Source: Candidatus Aenigmatarchaeota archaeon (GTDB lineage: Archaea > Aenigmatarchaeota > Aenigmatarchaeia > QMZS01). From it: 64,000 bases of DNA. The notes under the pieces are model-generated. The model did not search any database and had not been told where the DNA came from. It was given only the letters and a program-made list of their open reading frames with translations. Location: contig JAFGCN010000009.1 in assembly GCA_016932615.1 (NCBI GenBank), positions 157,409 to 221,408 of the forward strand. Direction: 5' to 3'. Positions 18,211-25,886 of this stretch are shown piece by piece (position 1 is the first letter of the stretch; every line of letters starts with the position of its first letter). A program made the translations under genes and the position numbers.

Positions 18211-19057
18211 GGGTGAAGAAACCGGGACTATCCCGATAGAGGATGTAAAGCGTCTCAAGTCCCAGGGAAAGGCAGACAGAGAGATAATAGTAGAGTTGAA
18301 AAAGCAGGGCCACTCTTTCGAGTCGATAGAAAAGGCGATGCTTCAGGTTTTAAGAAACAGCCCCGGCCAGCAGCCGCTTCAGGGCGGCATGAACCCCGGG
18401 ATGAACCCGGGAATGGCTCCCCGGCCAGGAATGGGCCCTGGAGGTCCGCCTCAGCAGAGGGGGCCAATGGGGCCTCCAATGGGCGGCCAGCAGGGATTCC
18501 AGGGAGGGGGCGGACCCGGAATGGCTGGCGCAAGGCTGCCTTACCCTCAGCAGGGTATGCAGGGGGGACCGCCTCAGGGAATGGTGCAGCGTCCAATGGG
18601 CATGGCTCCCCAGCAGATGCCGCCCCAGGCGCCAAACCTTGCGACAAGGGAAACGCTGATGCCTCAGCCGAATATGAATATCCAGGTTGGTGGCGGCGTT
18701 GTCCCTTTGGAGGCAGAGGCAGGGAACCCGACAGACATAATAGAGGAGGTTGTCGAAGGAGTCGTCGAGGAAAAGTTCGAGAAGGCCGACCAGAAGTTTG
18801 AGTTTTTGAATAAGGAGCTTGGCAAGATTCGCGAGGAAAACGAGTCCCTGAAAAACCTGATGCTTTCTTCCCTTCAGAAGAGGGACAAGAATCTGGACGA
18901 GCTTAAGCAGAGCTTATCCGCAACCAAGGAGGAGCTTGAAGATATGGTCATAAAATGCAACGCGCTTGAAAAGGCATTCAAGCAGTTCCTGCCGGAGCTT
19001 GCGGAAAAGGTGCGAACGCAAAATACTGAGAAGAAGGTTGAAACGACTCCGCAATAG
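18188..19057 (+). CDS. Protein with N-terminal helical motif, Gly/Pro/Met-rich linker and C-terminal coiled coil
   Basis: The 289-aa protein starts inside the previous gene. Residues 10-60 form a compact helical motif (VKRLKSQGKADREIIVELKKQG) that looks like a small protein-binding domain. Residues 60-165 are a low-complexity Gly/Pro/Met/Gln linker (repeated PGMNPGM, PPQ and PMG units). The remaining 120 residues are a strong coiled coil (FEKADQKFEFLNKELGKIREE). No membrane span is visible. The layout resembles a flexible adaptor linking two complexes. It is probably in an operon with the 17806 gene and followed, after 46 nt, by the 19104 gene. Confidence 0.75.
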   Translation: MHLPFGHKGEETGTIPIEDVKRLKSQGKADREIIVELKKQGHSFESIEKAMLQVLRNSPGQQPLQGGMNPGMNPGMAPRPGMGPGGPPQQRGPMGPPMGGQQGFQGGGGPGMAGARLPYPQQGMQGGPPQGMVQRPMGMAPQQMPPQAPNLATRETLMPQPNMNIQVGGGVVPLEAEAGNPTDIIEEVVEGVVEEKFEKADQKFEFLNKELGKIREENESLKNLMLSSLQKRDKNLDELKQSLSATKEELEDMVIKCNALEKAFKQFLPELAEKVRTQNTEKKVETTPQ

Positions 19058-19103
19058 TTATCCCTATAGAAAGAATCAAATACAATACTTTTGAGGATAT
19101 ATT

Positions 19104-20687
19104 ATGGTTGATTTTGGACGTCCTGAACTTGGCTTTAGGTTTCACCATGCTGTGGAAATACTAAATGACGCAATCAGAAACGAGCCCGCCCTTAGGAAAT
19201 TCAGGGAAAAGAATTTTATCGTGAAAGACGAAACTATCCTGAATCATGACCATCAACTAAATGAGATGTGCAAGGTCTTGGGTTATTCTTATCTGCCCCA
19301 TAATGCTAATAAGGTAGTTTCTGAGATATGGAATATTTACGGTGCCGTATTTGAGTTTGTAGATCACTTCGAGCGGGATGGCTACTCCAAGGCAGGGGGA
19401 CCTTCAGACGTTTTATGGAAAACCGACTCGGTTAATGTACTTTCCGAACTGCGCCAGCGCCTTGCTGGAGAGGGAATTACAGAGCAGCACCTCACTGCCG
19501 CCCTTTCCGGTTTTGGGGGGCATGGCGGCGGAGGTGGAGGGGGCGCCGCTCCGGCTGGCTCGAACCCGGCAGAAGGCGCGGCGCATGAAGCAAAAAACGC
19601 AGCGGAAAAAGCTGAGGAAGCTGCGGAAAAGGTAGAGGAAGAAGAAAAGAAGCTCGAGCTTGATGAGAAGAAAATTAAGGAAGAGGAAGAAGAGCTTAAG
19701 AAAACATTTGACAGCATAGAAAAGCACAAGCTGCACAACCTCGAGCAAAAGGAGATAAAGGAAATCGAATCGGGGGGCAAGAGGTCCTTTAGGAGGTTTT
19801 CTCTAGGTACTGTCCGTTTGATGAGCAAGATTCACTTCGACGCGTTTTTGACTCTTGGAGGAATGCTTTTTGGAGGATACCTGACTGTCGGGGGCTACTT
19901 TGTGATGGGTCTTCCCGTCTTTATTGCCTCTGCGCTTATCGGGTGGAGGAACGGATACTTCCGCAACATTGTAAACTCATTTTTGAGGCCTGCAGGGGAC
20001 TTTGCGATGAGCAGCATTCCGCTTTCGATACTTGTGTTTATTGCTGGCTGGTACTTCGTGAGGTTTTTCACAATGGCGGCAAATATCGAGATGTTTGACA
20101 CCTTCCAGTTTTCCCTCATTGCTTTTGCTAATACCTTATTTTTGATTTACCTTTGGGTTGGAGCGACTCCCAAGGACACATTGCCAGTAATGTTGCCAAG
20201 AAAAGAGCCAGCGCCGTCGGGTTCCGGTGGAGGAACTCCTGCTTCGGCAAGCCCGGCAGATAAGAGGGGCGCCGAAGAGAAGACTGAGGATGGAGTGAAT
20301 GGGGGTTCTGAAGGAGGGTCTAAGGAGGGTGGACCTCCAGTGGTCAGGAGACTTGGTGGAACCTCCAAGAGTGTGGGTTCAGATGCTTATTTGGACCAGC
20401 AGGACATATCCCCCGAAGAAAGGGCGCTTAGGGAACAGGAAATAGAGAACAAAATGCAGAGGGAGATGCGTGATTTCAATAATGAGCAGGAGAAGCGTAC
20501 AGAGCAGAAAATGGAGTCTGCCTTTGCGGGTCTTGAAATGATGGAAAAACAGGCAGAGGAAGAGAAAAAGCTTGAGGAAGAGCGGCTCAAGAAGGAGCGA
20601 GAGGCATTTAGGGAAGAAAAGGAAATGGTAGACAAAACAGTTTCGGAGGCAAGGAGAGCGCAAAGGTCTCCTAACTCCGGGTGGTGA
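19104..20687 (+). CDS. Polytopic membrane protein with long cytosolic coiled coils at both sides
   Basis: The 527-aa product has an N-terminal helical domain of about 130 residues, a Gly-rich hinge, and a charged coiled coil (about residues 165-225, Glu/Lys-dominated). About four hydrophobic segments follow between roughly 245 and 355 (for example LTLGGMLFGGYLTVGGYFVMG and IPLSILVFIAGWYFV). A disordered Gly/Ser/Glu stretch comes next, and the last 100 residues are another highly charged coiled coil. I recognise no family. The GATATATT before the ATG fits a leaderless start. Its stop lies 2 nt before the next chosen start. Its design, helices in the membrane with coiled-coil arms, would suit a platform component for the neighbouring ATPases; this is inference. 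Confidence 0.75.
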   Translation: MVDFGRPELGFRFHHAVEILNDAIRNEPALRKFREKNFIVKDETILNHDHQLNEMCKVLGYSYLPHNANKVVSEIWNIYGAVFEFVDHFERDGYSKAGGPSDVLWKTDSVNVLSELRQRLAGEGITEQHLTAALSGFGGHGGGGGGGAAPAGSNPAEGAAHEAKNAAEKAEEAAEKVEEEEKKLELDEKKIKEEEEELKKTFDSIEKHKLHNLEQKEIKEIESGGKRSFRRFSLGTVRLMSKIHFDAFLTLGGMLFGGYLTVGGYFVMGLPVFIASALIGWRNGYFRNIVNSFLRPAGDFAMSSIPLSILVFIAGWYFVRFFTMAANIEMFDTFQFSLIAFANTLFLIYLWVGATPKDTLPVMLPRKEPAPSGSGGGTPASASPADKRGAEEKTEDGVNGGSEGGSKEGGPPVVRRLGGTSKSVGSDAYLDQQDISPEERALREQEIENKMQREMRDFNNEQEKRTEQKMESAFAGLEMMEKQAEEEKKLEEERLKKEREAFREEKEMVDKTVSEARRAQRSPNSGW

Positions 20688-20689
20688 CT

Positions 20690-22486
20690 ATGGTAGACCA
20701 AACCGTTTTCATTGTGGGGGGCGTAGTTTTTGTCGTAATCTTAGTTTACCTTATTTCCATACGGGACCGGCTATATTTCAAAAAGACCGATGCTGATTCC
20801 TACTGGAGAGGCGCGGGAAGAGAGCCATATAACCGGTCGCTTCCGAACGCAACAATCTGCGGCATTATAATTTCGCTTTGCACGATGCTTTTTTTGAACT
20901 ACTTCCATGACTGGAACGGGCTTGGGGGGATGGTTGTAATTGACGCAGTCCTTGTTTTGCTTGTCGCTTACCCCGCGAGAAATCCCCTTCTTGCTGTTGG
21001 CGTCTTGGCTGCTTTTGTCCTTCCTGTCGGCTACTTTGGCTACGGTACTTATGCTGAATATATAATCACGCCCCTGACAGAAGCGACGGGAGTCGAAAAT
21101 TTCGATGAGCTGAAAACAATGACCTCGCACACGCTTCACTGCACACTTCTCATAATGACCGACCAGCAGGCATACGATGAGGAGTGCGTGATGAATGACC
21201 AGCAAAAGGAGGTCGAGCAGCAGCCCGAAGACCTGGGGCTTGAAGTTACCGGCAAAAGAATCTTCCCTGAAAAGGAAATCGCTGCCGGCGACCCGATTGA
21301 GATTTCCCTTGAGTTTGAAAACCAGGGCGGCTATGAGGCAAAAAACGTGGAGATTTCGGTAGACACGACTGAAGACGTGAAATTCAGGGTCTGCGAGGAA
21401 GAGGTATTCAAGGAAGTCCTAAGTAAGCCGAGCCAGAAACACGAGCTTGTAAGGCCGACCGAGAACGGCCAATACCGGCTTATTGGCAAGGTTTCTGACC
21501 CCTGGATGATTGACAACTGCACATACGCAAAAAACAAGCCGTTTATAACCGCGAAAATGAGGACCCTTTTCTCGTATGACTATGAGACTGAGGCAAAGCT
21601 GCCTCTTGAGATAATAAAGAGTTTGAATGAAACCCACCAGTATAATGTTGTTACTGCAAAGGAAGCGGCAGCTCCGATGGCAATTCTCATGCACACTACA
21701 ACTCCTCTTTCCGCGGAAGACACCGACTACAATTACCGTATAATACAGGTGCGGCTCCAGAAGGACTATGACGGCGGAACGATAACTTTCAGGGGCAAGT
21801 ATGACACTATGGACAGCATCTACCGGGTTGGCGATGGGGCTTTGGATACACTTTACAAAGCATATGAGGATTACCCCGAAAACCCCATTTCATCTGAGTG
21901 GAAATGGATTAAGGGTTCTGAGTATTATGACTTCTGCGTTGACAAGGCAGACCCCACAAAGAGGATTTCCGCAAAAGACGCGCTTGACTGCGCAAGTGAG
22001 CATTATCAGTCATGTCAGGATGGTGAAGACCCTGCAAAAACAATTGCCGCAACCGATGCAGAGGACTGCCACAATAAGCGGGGAACGCCGGTGATAATTA
22101 CCGGAGAGCCGATTTACAAGGCAAGGGCGCAAATGGAAAGGTCCGGGACGGTTATGGATGAAGTGACAATTACTTGCGCGGGCGGCGACAACTGCCAATA
22201 CCTTGCGCTAAGCTGCAATGGCCAGGCAAGCGAAGAAGAAGGAACCGGCGGCTGCATCTGCCAGGACGGGGTATGCACGATCAAGTATGTTGGCGGCAAA
22301 GGAGACCTCAGGCTGGAAAAGAAGGGCGACCCGGAAATATTATACGGGCGGCTGAAGGTTGAGGTCACTGGGTTCCCTGACGATGGCCTGTCCAATACAA
22401 TCACAGTAGATCTCCGGGCAAAGGCGACGTATAATGTGCTTTACGATGACGCAACCACTATGACTATTATAAGCCCCCACCAGTAA
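20690..22486 (+). CDS. Membrane protein: four N-terminal spans and large ectodomain with CARDB-like region
   Basis: From the ATG at 20690 (an in-frame GTG six nt upstream is less likely) the product has 598 aa. Four hydrophobic helices occupy about residues 3-115 (TVFIVGGVVFVVILVYLI is the first). The remainder is predicted outside the membrane. Around residues 180-240 a CARDB/COG1361-like beta domain occurs (AGDPIEISLEFENQGGYEAKNVEIS). Further on are a Cys-rich segment (around CICQDGVCTIKY) and no catalytic signature. It follows the 19104 gene with essentially no gap and ends 7 nt before pth2, so it closes the surface-apparatus operon. Function is unknown. Confidence 0.75.
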   Translation: MVDQTVFIVGGVVFVVILVYLISIRDRLYFKKTDADSYWRGAGREPYNRSLPNATICGIIISLCTMLFLNYFHDWNGLGGMVVIDAVLVLLVAYPARNPLLAVGVLAAFVLPVGYFGYGTYAEYIITPLTEATGVENFDELKTMTSHTLHCTLLIMTDQQAYDEECVMNDQQKEVEQQPEDLGLEVTGKRIFPEKEIAAGDPIEISLEFENQGGYEAKNVEISVDTTEDVKFRVCEEEVFKEVLSKPSQKHELVRPTENGQYRLIGKVSDPWMIDNCTYAKNKPFITAKMRTLFSYDYETEAKLPLEIIKSLNETHQYNVVTAKEAAAPMAILMHTTTPLSAEDTDYNYRIIQVRLQKDYDGGTITFRGKYDTMDSIYRVGDGALDTLYKAYEDYPENPISSEWKWIKGSEYYDFCVDKADPTKRISAKDALDCASEHYQSCQDGEDPAKTIAATDAEDCHNKRGTPVIITGEPIYKARAQMERSGTVMDEVTITCAGGDNCQYLALSCNGQASEEEGTGGCICQDGVCTIKYVGGKGDLRLEKKGDPEILYGRLKVEVTGFPDDGLSNTITVDLRAKATYNVLYDDATTMTIISPHQ

Positions 22487-22493
22487 GTATAAT

Positions 22494-22856
22494 ATGGCTG
22501 AAGATTCCGTCGAGGGCTACAAGCAGGCAATACTTGTGAGGACTGACCTGAAGATGGGAAAGGGAAAGATTGCCGCCCAGGCGTCGCACGCAAGTCTGGC
22601 TGCCTATGAAAAGGTGGATTCCAGAATAAAGCGCAAATGGAAGGCGCAGGGCTGCAAGAAGATTGTTCTTAAGGTGAATGGCGAAAAAGAGCTTTTGGCT
22701 TTTCGGCGCATGGCGGGAGAGAGGGGCCTGCCAAATGAGCTGATAATGGACGCGGGCCTGACTCAGATACCTTCTTCAACAATAACCTGCCTTGGGATAG
22801 GGCCTGCCGAGGAGGAAAGAGTTGATAAACTGGTCGGCAATTTGAAGCTATTGTAG
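22494..22856 (+). CDS. pth2: Peptidyl-tRNA hydrolase, archaeal/eukaryotic type (PTH2)
   Basis: The 120-aa protein cleaves peptidyl-tRNA released from stalled ribosomes, recycling tRNA. It matches PTH2 along its length: the signature MGKGKIAAQASHAS (residues 21-34) contains the conserved Lys, Gln and His of the active-site region. Later stretches (residues 80-100, DAGLTQIPSSTITCLGIGP) are also typical. The length is normal for the family. The ATG at 22494 lies 7 nt after the preceding stop, and dphB follows after 9 nt, so it probably belongs to a small translation operon with dphB. Confidence 0.95.
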   Translation: MAEDSVEGYKQAILVRTDLKMGKGKIAAQASHASLAAYEKVDSRIKRKWKAQGCKKIVLKVNGEKELLAFRRMAGERGLPNELIMDAGLTQIPSSTITCLGIGPAEEERVDKLVGNLKLL

Positions 22857-22865
22857 GATAATTTT

Positions 22866-23582
22866 ATGCTATACCTGATTGGAGCGGGGCTGTGGGATGA
22901 GGGAGACATAGCCCTCAAAGGTCTTGAAGCTGCCCGGAAGTGCAGCAGGGTTTATTTTGAGAGGTACACAAGCTTGTGGAAGGGAGACCTTGAAAAGATT
23001 GGGCTGAAGGCAGAGGATTTTGCCAGGCCTGACATGGAGGATAATATGTCAAAACTCATTGGCGAGGCAAAGGAAAAAGATGTATGTGTTCTCGTGCCGG
23101 GTGACCCCCTGATTGCCACGACGCACTCGTCAATCATTACTGAAGCCAGAAAGGAGGGCGTTAAGGTGGAAGTAATCCACTCAAGCTCCATATTTTCAGC
23201 CCTTGGCGAGACGGGCCTGCAGGTCTACAAGTTTGGCAGGACTGCCACGATTCCCCACTACGAGACCGATGCGCCATATAAGATTTTGGAGCAGAACCTG
23301 TGGATAGGGGCGCACTCTCTCTTTTTGCTGGATATTCAGGGCCAGGAGCTTATGAAGTGCTCGGAAGGGCTAAAGAAGCTTCTTGAGATGGAGGGGCGGG
23401 GCAAAAAGGGCATAATCTCCGAGGACACGGAAGTGCTTGTCTTTTGCAGGGCAGGAAGCCCCGAAAAAGCGCTGAAGTGGGGCAAAGTCCGGGATTTTCT
23501 TGATTTTGACTGCACATTATGCGTGATTATTGTCCCGGGGCCGCTTCATTTTGCTGAGAGGGAGTACTTAGAGCAGCTTTAA
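22866..23582 (+). CDS. dphB: Diphthine synthase (diphthamide methyltransferase)
   Basis: This 238-aa SAM-dependent methyltransferase builds diphthine on the conserved histidine of aEF-2, whose gene lies about 29 kb downstream in this window. The start MLYLIGAGLWDEGDI, the motif VPGDPLIATTH (about residues 77-87) and the region TATIPHYETD (about residues 125-140) are characteristic of the DphB/Dph5 branch of the tetrapyrrole-methylase fold. The length is slightly short of the usual 250-270 but covers the whole fold. It follows pth2 by 9 nt; tRNA-Glu starts 37 nt after its stop. Confidence 0.95.
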   Translation: MLYLIGAGLWDEGDIALKGLEAARKCSRVYFERYTSLWKGDLEKIGLKAEDFARPDMEDNMSKLIGEAKEKDVCVLVPGDPLIATTHSSIITEARKEGVKVEVIHSSSIFSALGETGLQVYKFGRTATIPHYETDAPYKILEQNLWIGAHSLFLLDIQGQELMKCSEGLKKLLEMEGRGKKGIISEDTEVLVFCRAGSPEKALKWGKVRDFLDFDCTLCVIIVPGPLHFAEREYLEQL

Positions 23583-23619
23583 AGATGGGGTTTTAAGTTT
23601 ATTTCCTAACCTACTTTAT

Positions 23620-23884
23620 GCCCCTGTAGTCTAGCTCGGTCCAGGATATCGCCCTTTCGAGCAGGCCCTTCTTTGAAAAGGAGGCCTGGCGCACCCAAGA
23701 AAACATATTTCAAGGGATGGGAAAGGTTTGAGGCCGAACAGGCCGATGACAAGGAGACAGGCGGAGACCCGGGGTCATTCCTTCTTTTAGAAAAAGAAGG
23801 TCTGACAACTCCAAGAAAAGGAGGTTACCGCTTCGCGAAATTCAGACGTGAAGTGGGTAGGGAATTCAAATCCCGGCAGGGGCA
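23620..23884 (+). tRNA. tRNA-Glu(UUC) interrupted by two introns (37/38 and T-arm 53/54)
   Basis: The acceptor stem GCCCCTG (23620-23626) pairs with CAGGGGC (23877-23883), followed by A73. The D stem is GTCT/GGAT. The anticodon stem TCGCC (23649-23653) pairs with GGCGG (23760-23764), and the loop reads C-T-TTC-G. The T stem CCGGG (23769-23773) pairs with CCCGG (23872-23876), with loop TTCAAAT. Restoring this cloverleaf requires removal of 23660-23758 (99 nt, canonical position) and 23774-23864 (91 nt, within the T arm). The spliced product is 75 nt and no CCA is encoded. Intron edges may shift by 1-2 nt. At the 37/38 site a four-pair helix next to 3-nt bulges can be drawn with G-U pairs. The T-arm site gives only a weak bulge-helix-bulge by eye. 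Confidence 0.88.
23774..23864 (+). other. T-arm intron of tRNA-Glu (91 nt)
   Basis: This is the segment whose removal restores the T stem-loop of tRNA-Glu. It contains a long hairpin (CCTTCTTTT pairing with AAAGAAGG, 23780-23800). It shares the 17-mer TTCTTTTAGAAAAAGAA, and similarity on into AAGAAAA, with the T-arm intron of tRNA-Ser, which has the same length. Confidence 0.75.
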
Positions 23885-23925
23885 AATTTCAAATTCAGTC
23901 TTTTAAACTAAATAGTGATTTATAG

Positions 23926-24117
23926 ATGGAAGGAACAGTAAAATTCTTCAATGTAATGAAGAACTTTGGGTTCATAAGCGGTGAAGACGGAAAGGACTAC
24001 TTTGTTCACTCAAGCGCGTTGAAAGAAGGCACTATGCTTGGCGAGGGAGACAAGGTTTCTTTTGAGCCGGTACGAGGCGACAAAGGAATGAAGGCAGAAA
24101 AAGTTCAGAAATTATAG
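23926..24117 (+). CDS. Cold-shock-domain nucleic-acid-binding protein
   Basis: This 63-aa protein is a single cold-shock domain, an OB-fold that binds single-stranded RNA or DNA and melts RNA structure. The RNP1-like motif KNFGFI (residues 12-17) and RNP2-like motif DYFVHSS (residues 24-30) are clear, as is the opening MEGTVKFFN. Length and motifs match bacterial CspA-type proteins, which occur in some archaea, often through transfer. It is a stand-alone gene starting 41 nt after tRNA-Glu. A GC-rich hairpin followed by T residues lies about 80 nt downstream. Confidence 0.95.
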   Translation: MEGTVKFFNVMKNFGFISGEDGKDYFVHSSALKEGTMLGEGDKVSFEPVRGDKGMKAEKVQKL

Positions 24118-24198
24118 TTCTAGTGCGGAAATATAGTTTTGAGACAAATGAGTTTAGTTTTGGTTTTTGCAGGTTTTTTGAAGTATTGGGTTTTGGCT

Positions 24199-24220
24199 CG
24201 TCCCTGAAGGACGGGGTTTT
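24199..24220 (+). terminator. Hairpin plus short T run downstream of the cold-shock gene
   Basis: CGTCC (24199-24203) and GGACG (24209-24213) form a 5-bp stem around loop CTGAA, followed by GGGTTTTG. A second small palindrome, GCCC-GT-GGGC, follows at 24225-24234. The rest of the 210-nt gap between the cold-shock gene and the 24329 gene holds nothing else I can support. It could be a terminator or a decayed mobile-element end. Confidence 0.35.
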
Positions 24221-24328
24221 GTCAGCCCGTGGGCAAATGGTTGCCTGTCCAGTTTGCATTATCTGCCTTGAATTTTCGACAAAAAACGACATAATGCGCG
24301 TTTAAATACCCTCGGGCACGGTCTGATT

Positions 24329-24823
24329 ATGGAAGAAAAAACTTCTGGAGGGGATTTTCCGGTTCCGGCAGCTGAAAGGCCAGAGAGCCCGAAGTACGCC
24401 TCCCAGAGTTCGGATGCTGAAGAACTTATGAAACAGATTATCGCTCTGAAGAATGAAATGGTTGACTACTGGGCTGACCGGAGGGGGGACGCTTCGGACG
24501 TAATCGGGAAGTTTTTTGGTGAAAGAGAGTACGGGTATGTTTTTACGGACAGAAGGGGATCACCTTTGGGCTATTACACCATAAAGGTCGATTCAACAGG
24601 CAGGATCGTGGGCTACCGGGACGGGATTTCCGAAAATTCGGTCATGGTAGTTGAGGTTCCTTACGACCTTACGCGGGATATTGTCGAGGACATTTATGAG
24701 GATTCCAGATTCCCGAGGGATTGGATTTCGGCGACGATGAAGAAGGCTCCAAAGGTCGTTTCGGGGCTCAGGAAGGGCAAGGTAAAGGTTCGATCCGCTT
24801 CCCACTACAAGGGCAGAATCTAG
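24329..24823 (+). CDS. Hypothetical cytosolic protein
   Basis: I do not recognise the 164-aa product. The first 30 residues are Pro/Ser/Glu-rich and probably disordered. Residues 33-165 look globular, with alternating helix and strand (YGYVFTDRRGSPLGYYTIKVD) and a basic C-terminal tail (RKGKVKVRSASHYKGR) that could bind nucleic acid. There is no signal peptide or membrane span. The start context GATTATG and the TTTAAATA box about 27 nt upstream support a leaderless, independently transcribed gene. Confidence 0.7.
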   Translation: MEEKTSGGDFPVPAAERPESPKYASQSSDAEELMKQIIALKNEMVDYWADRRGDASDVIGKFFGEREYGYVFTDRRGSPLGYYTIKVDSTGRIVGYRDGISENSVMVVEVPYDLTRDIVEDIYEDSRFPRDWISATMKKAPKVVSGLRKGKVKVRSASHYKGRI

Positions 24824-24862
24824 GTTGGGGGTCTGGTTTGTTAAATAGCAGCGAGTATTATT

Positions 24863-25546
24863 ATGGCTAGGAGAATTCCGGCAATTTCTGCTAAAACGGC
24901 ATTTCCTGCAATACTTGCCCTTGTTTTTATCCTGGCGGCATCCTTTTGCATCCAGATGTACAACGAAAATGCGCCTTTTCCAGGCATTTCGAAAACCCCT
25001 TCGGGCACAGATGACCTGAAAAATGGCCTTGGCAATGGAGAAACTTCTTCCAGCGGCCAGAATTCTGGAGAATCGGGTGAAGAAGGCGATGAAGATGATG
25101 AAGAGGAAGAAGAAGGAGATGATAGTAGAGGCACTGGGGGAGCTCCCGGCGGAGGCGGAGGAGCTTCGGGTGATGGCGGCGGAGGTGGCGGCGCACCTTC
25201 AGCAATAATAAACTTTACTAATATCGAAGACCCGGACCCGAAAATCAGGGTAATTTCCTCCTACAAGTGCGGCTCTGACATATGTTTTCAGGTAAAGGCC
25301 GCAGACGACAACCTTGTGGATATTTCCATGTCGGGGCTTGAAACCTATATAAACAGCGAACCGGTGTCCCCTATCGACTGGGAGGGTGGTGTAAGCGGCT
25401 CTTCGTGCATTTCAACGGAATTTCTTGAGCCGGGGCAGAGCTGTTTTGGCAAGATACTTTCCGCAGAGTGCCTTTCAACGGACATCTTCAGGGTTATTAT
25501 TCCACTGGGCTTCGAGGCCTGGTCATATATATCCGAATGCGGCTGA
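24863..25546 (+). CDS. Secreted or membrane-anchored protein with acidic and Gly-rich linker
   Basis: The 227-aa product begins with basic residues and a hydrophobic helix (about residues 8-28, FPAILALVFILAASFCIQMY), a signal anchor. A low-complexity linker follows (residues 50-112: Gly, Ser, Glu and Asp runs, then Gly-rich blocks). The C-terminal 110 residues form a small domain with five or six cysteines (for example YKCGSDICFQVKA), probably disulphide-bonded outside the cell. No family is recognised. The ATG at 24863 follows TATT. tRNA-Ser begins 46 nt after the stop. Confidence 0.7.
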   Translation: MARRIPAISAKTAFPAILALVFILAASFCIQMYNENAPFPGISKTPSGTDDLKNGLGNGETSSSGQNSGESGEEGDEDDEEEEEGDDSRGTGGAPGGGGGASGDGGGGGGAPSAIINFTNIEDPDPKIRVISSYKCGSDICFQVKAADDNLVDISMSGLETYINSEPVSPIDWEGGVSGSSCISTEFLEPGQSCFGKILSAECLSTDIFRVIIPLGFEAWSYISECG

Positions 25547-25591
25547 TTTTGCCCAAAAAACTAGAATTAAGAACTTTTCAATTTAAGTTAT

Positions 25592-25866
25592 GCCGAGGTG
25601 GCGGAGCGGTTAACGCGCCTGGCTTGAGTGAAGCTTTTCTTTCCAAAGAAAAGCCCCATGCGCAAAAGAAAGGATTATTCGAAAAAGCCCCGGGCTTTTT
25701 CATAAATCCGGCGCACTTAAAGCCTAGGAAACCAGGTTCCCACAAGGAGCGCAGGTAAAGACTTTCTTTTAGAAAAAGAAAGTCCTTAACGTCAAAGAAA
25801 ACCAAATTCGCATATCACCGCGAAGTTGGCTGATTGGCGGTCTGCAATCGAATCCTGCCCTCGGCG
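25592..25866 (+). tRNA. tRNA-Ser(UGA) interrupted by two introns (37/38 and T-loop)
   Basis: The acceptor GCCGAGG (25592-25598) pairs with CCTCGGC (25859-25865); G73 is the discriminator, normal for serine. The D stem is GCG/CGC. The anticodon stem CCTGG (25618-25622) pairs with CCAGG (25732-25736), with loop C-T-TGA-G. A 14-nt variable arm follows (25737-25750), as expected for a class II tRNA. The T stem GCAGG (25751-25755) pairs with CCTGC (25854-25858), with loop T-TCGAAT split after the first T. Introns are 25629-25730 (102 nt) and about 25757-25847 (91 nt). No CCA is encoded. Edges may shift by 1-2 nt. Confidence 0.88.
25757..25847 (+). other. T-loop intron of tRNA-Ser (91 nt)
   Basis: Removing this segment rebuilds the sequence GCAGG-TTCGAAT-CCTGC. 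It opens with a near-perfect hairpin, GACTTTCTTTT against AAAAGAAAGTC (25760-25783). The hairpin core TTCTTTTAGAAAAAGAA is identical to that in the tRNA-Glu T-arm intron, and the two introns are the same length. Confidence 0.75.
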
Positions 25867-25886
25867 ATTATATTTCTCTCTAAATT

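Noticed and set aside
18350-18700. Tandem-repeat element
   Set aside because: The repeated bases encode a Gly/Pro/Met linker within a real gene; it is low-complexity coding sequence, not an independent repeat.
20147-20701. Long antisense frames opposite the coiled-coil part of the 19104 gene
   Set aside because: Ser/Phe/Leu-rich products are the expected mirror of Glu/Lys-rich coiled-coil codons.
23673-23906. 77-codon frame across the tRNA-Glu locus
   Set aside because: It runs through intron and exon sequence of the tRNA and ends past the acceptor stem. The rebuilt cloverleaf explains the region better, and the frame has no start context.
25468-25758. 96-codon frame over tRNA-Ser
   Set aside because: It overlaps both the end of the 24863 gene and the tRNA. 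Its composition follows the intron hairpins, with no protein-like features.
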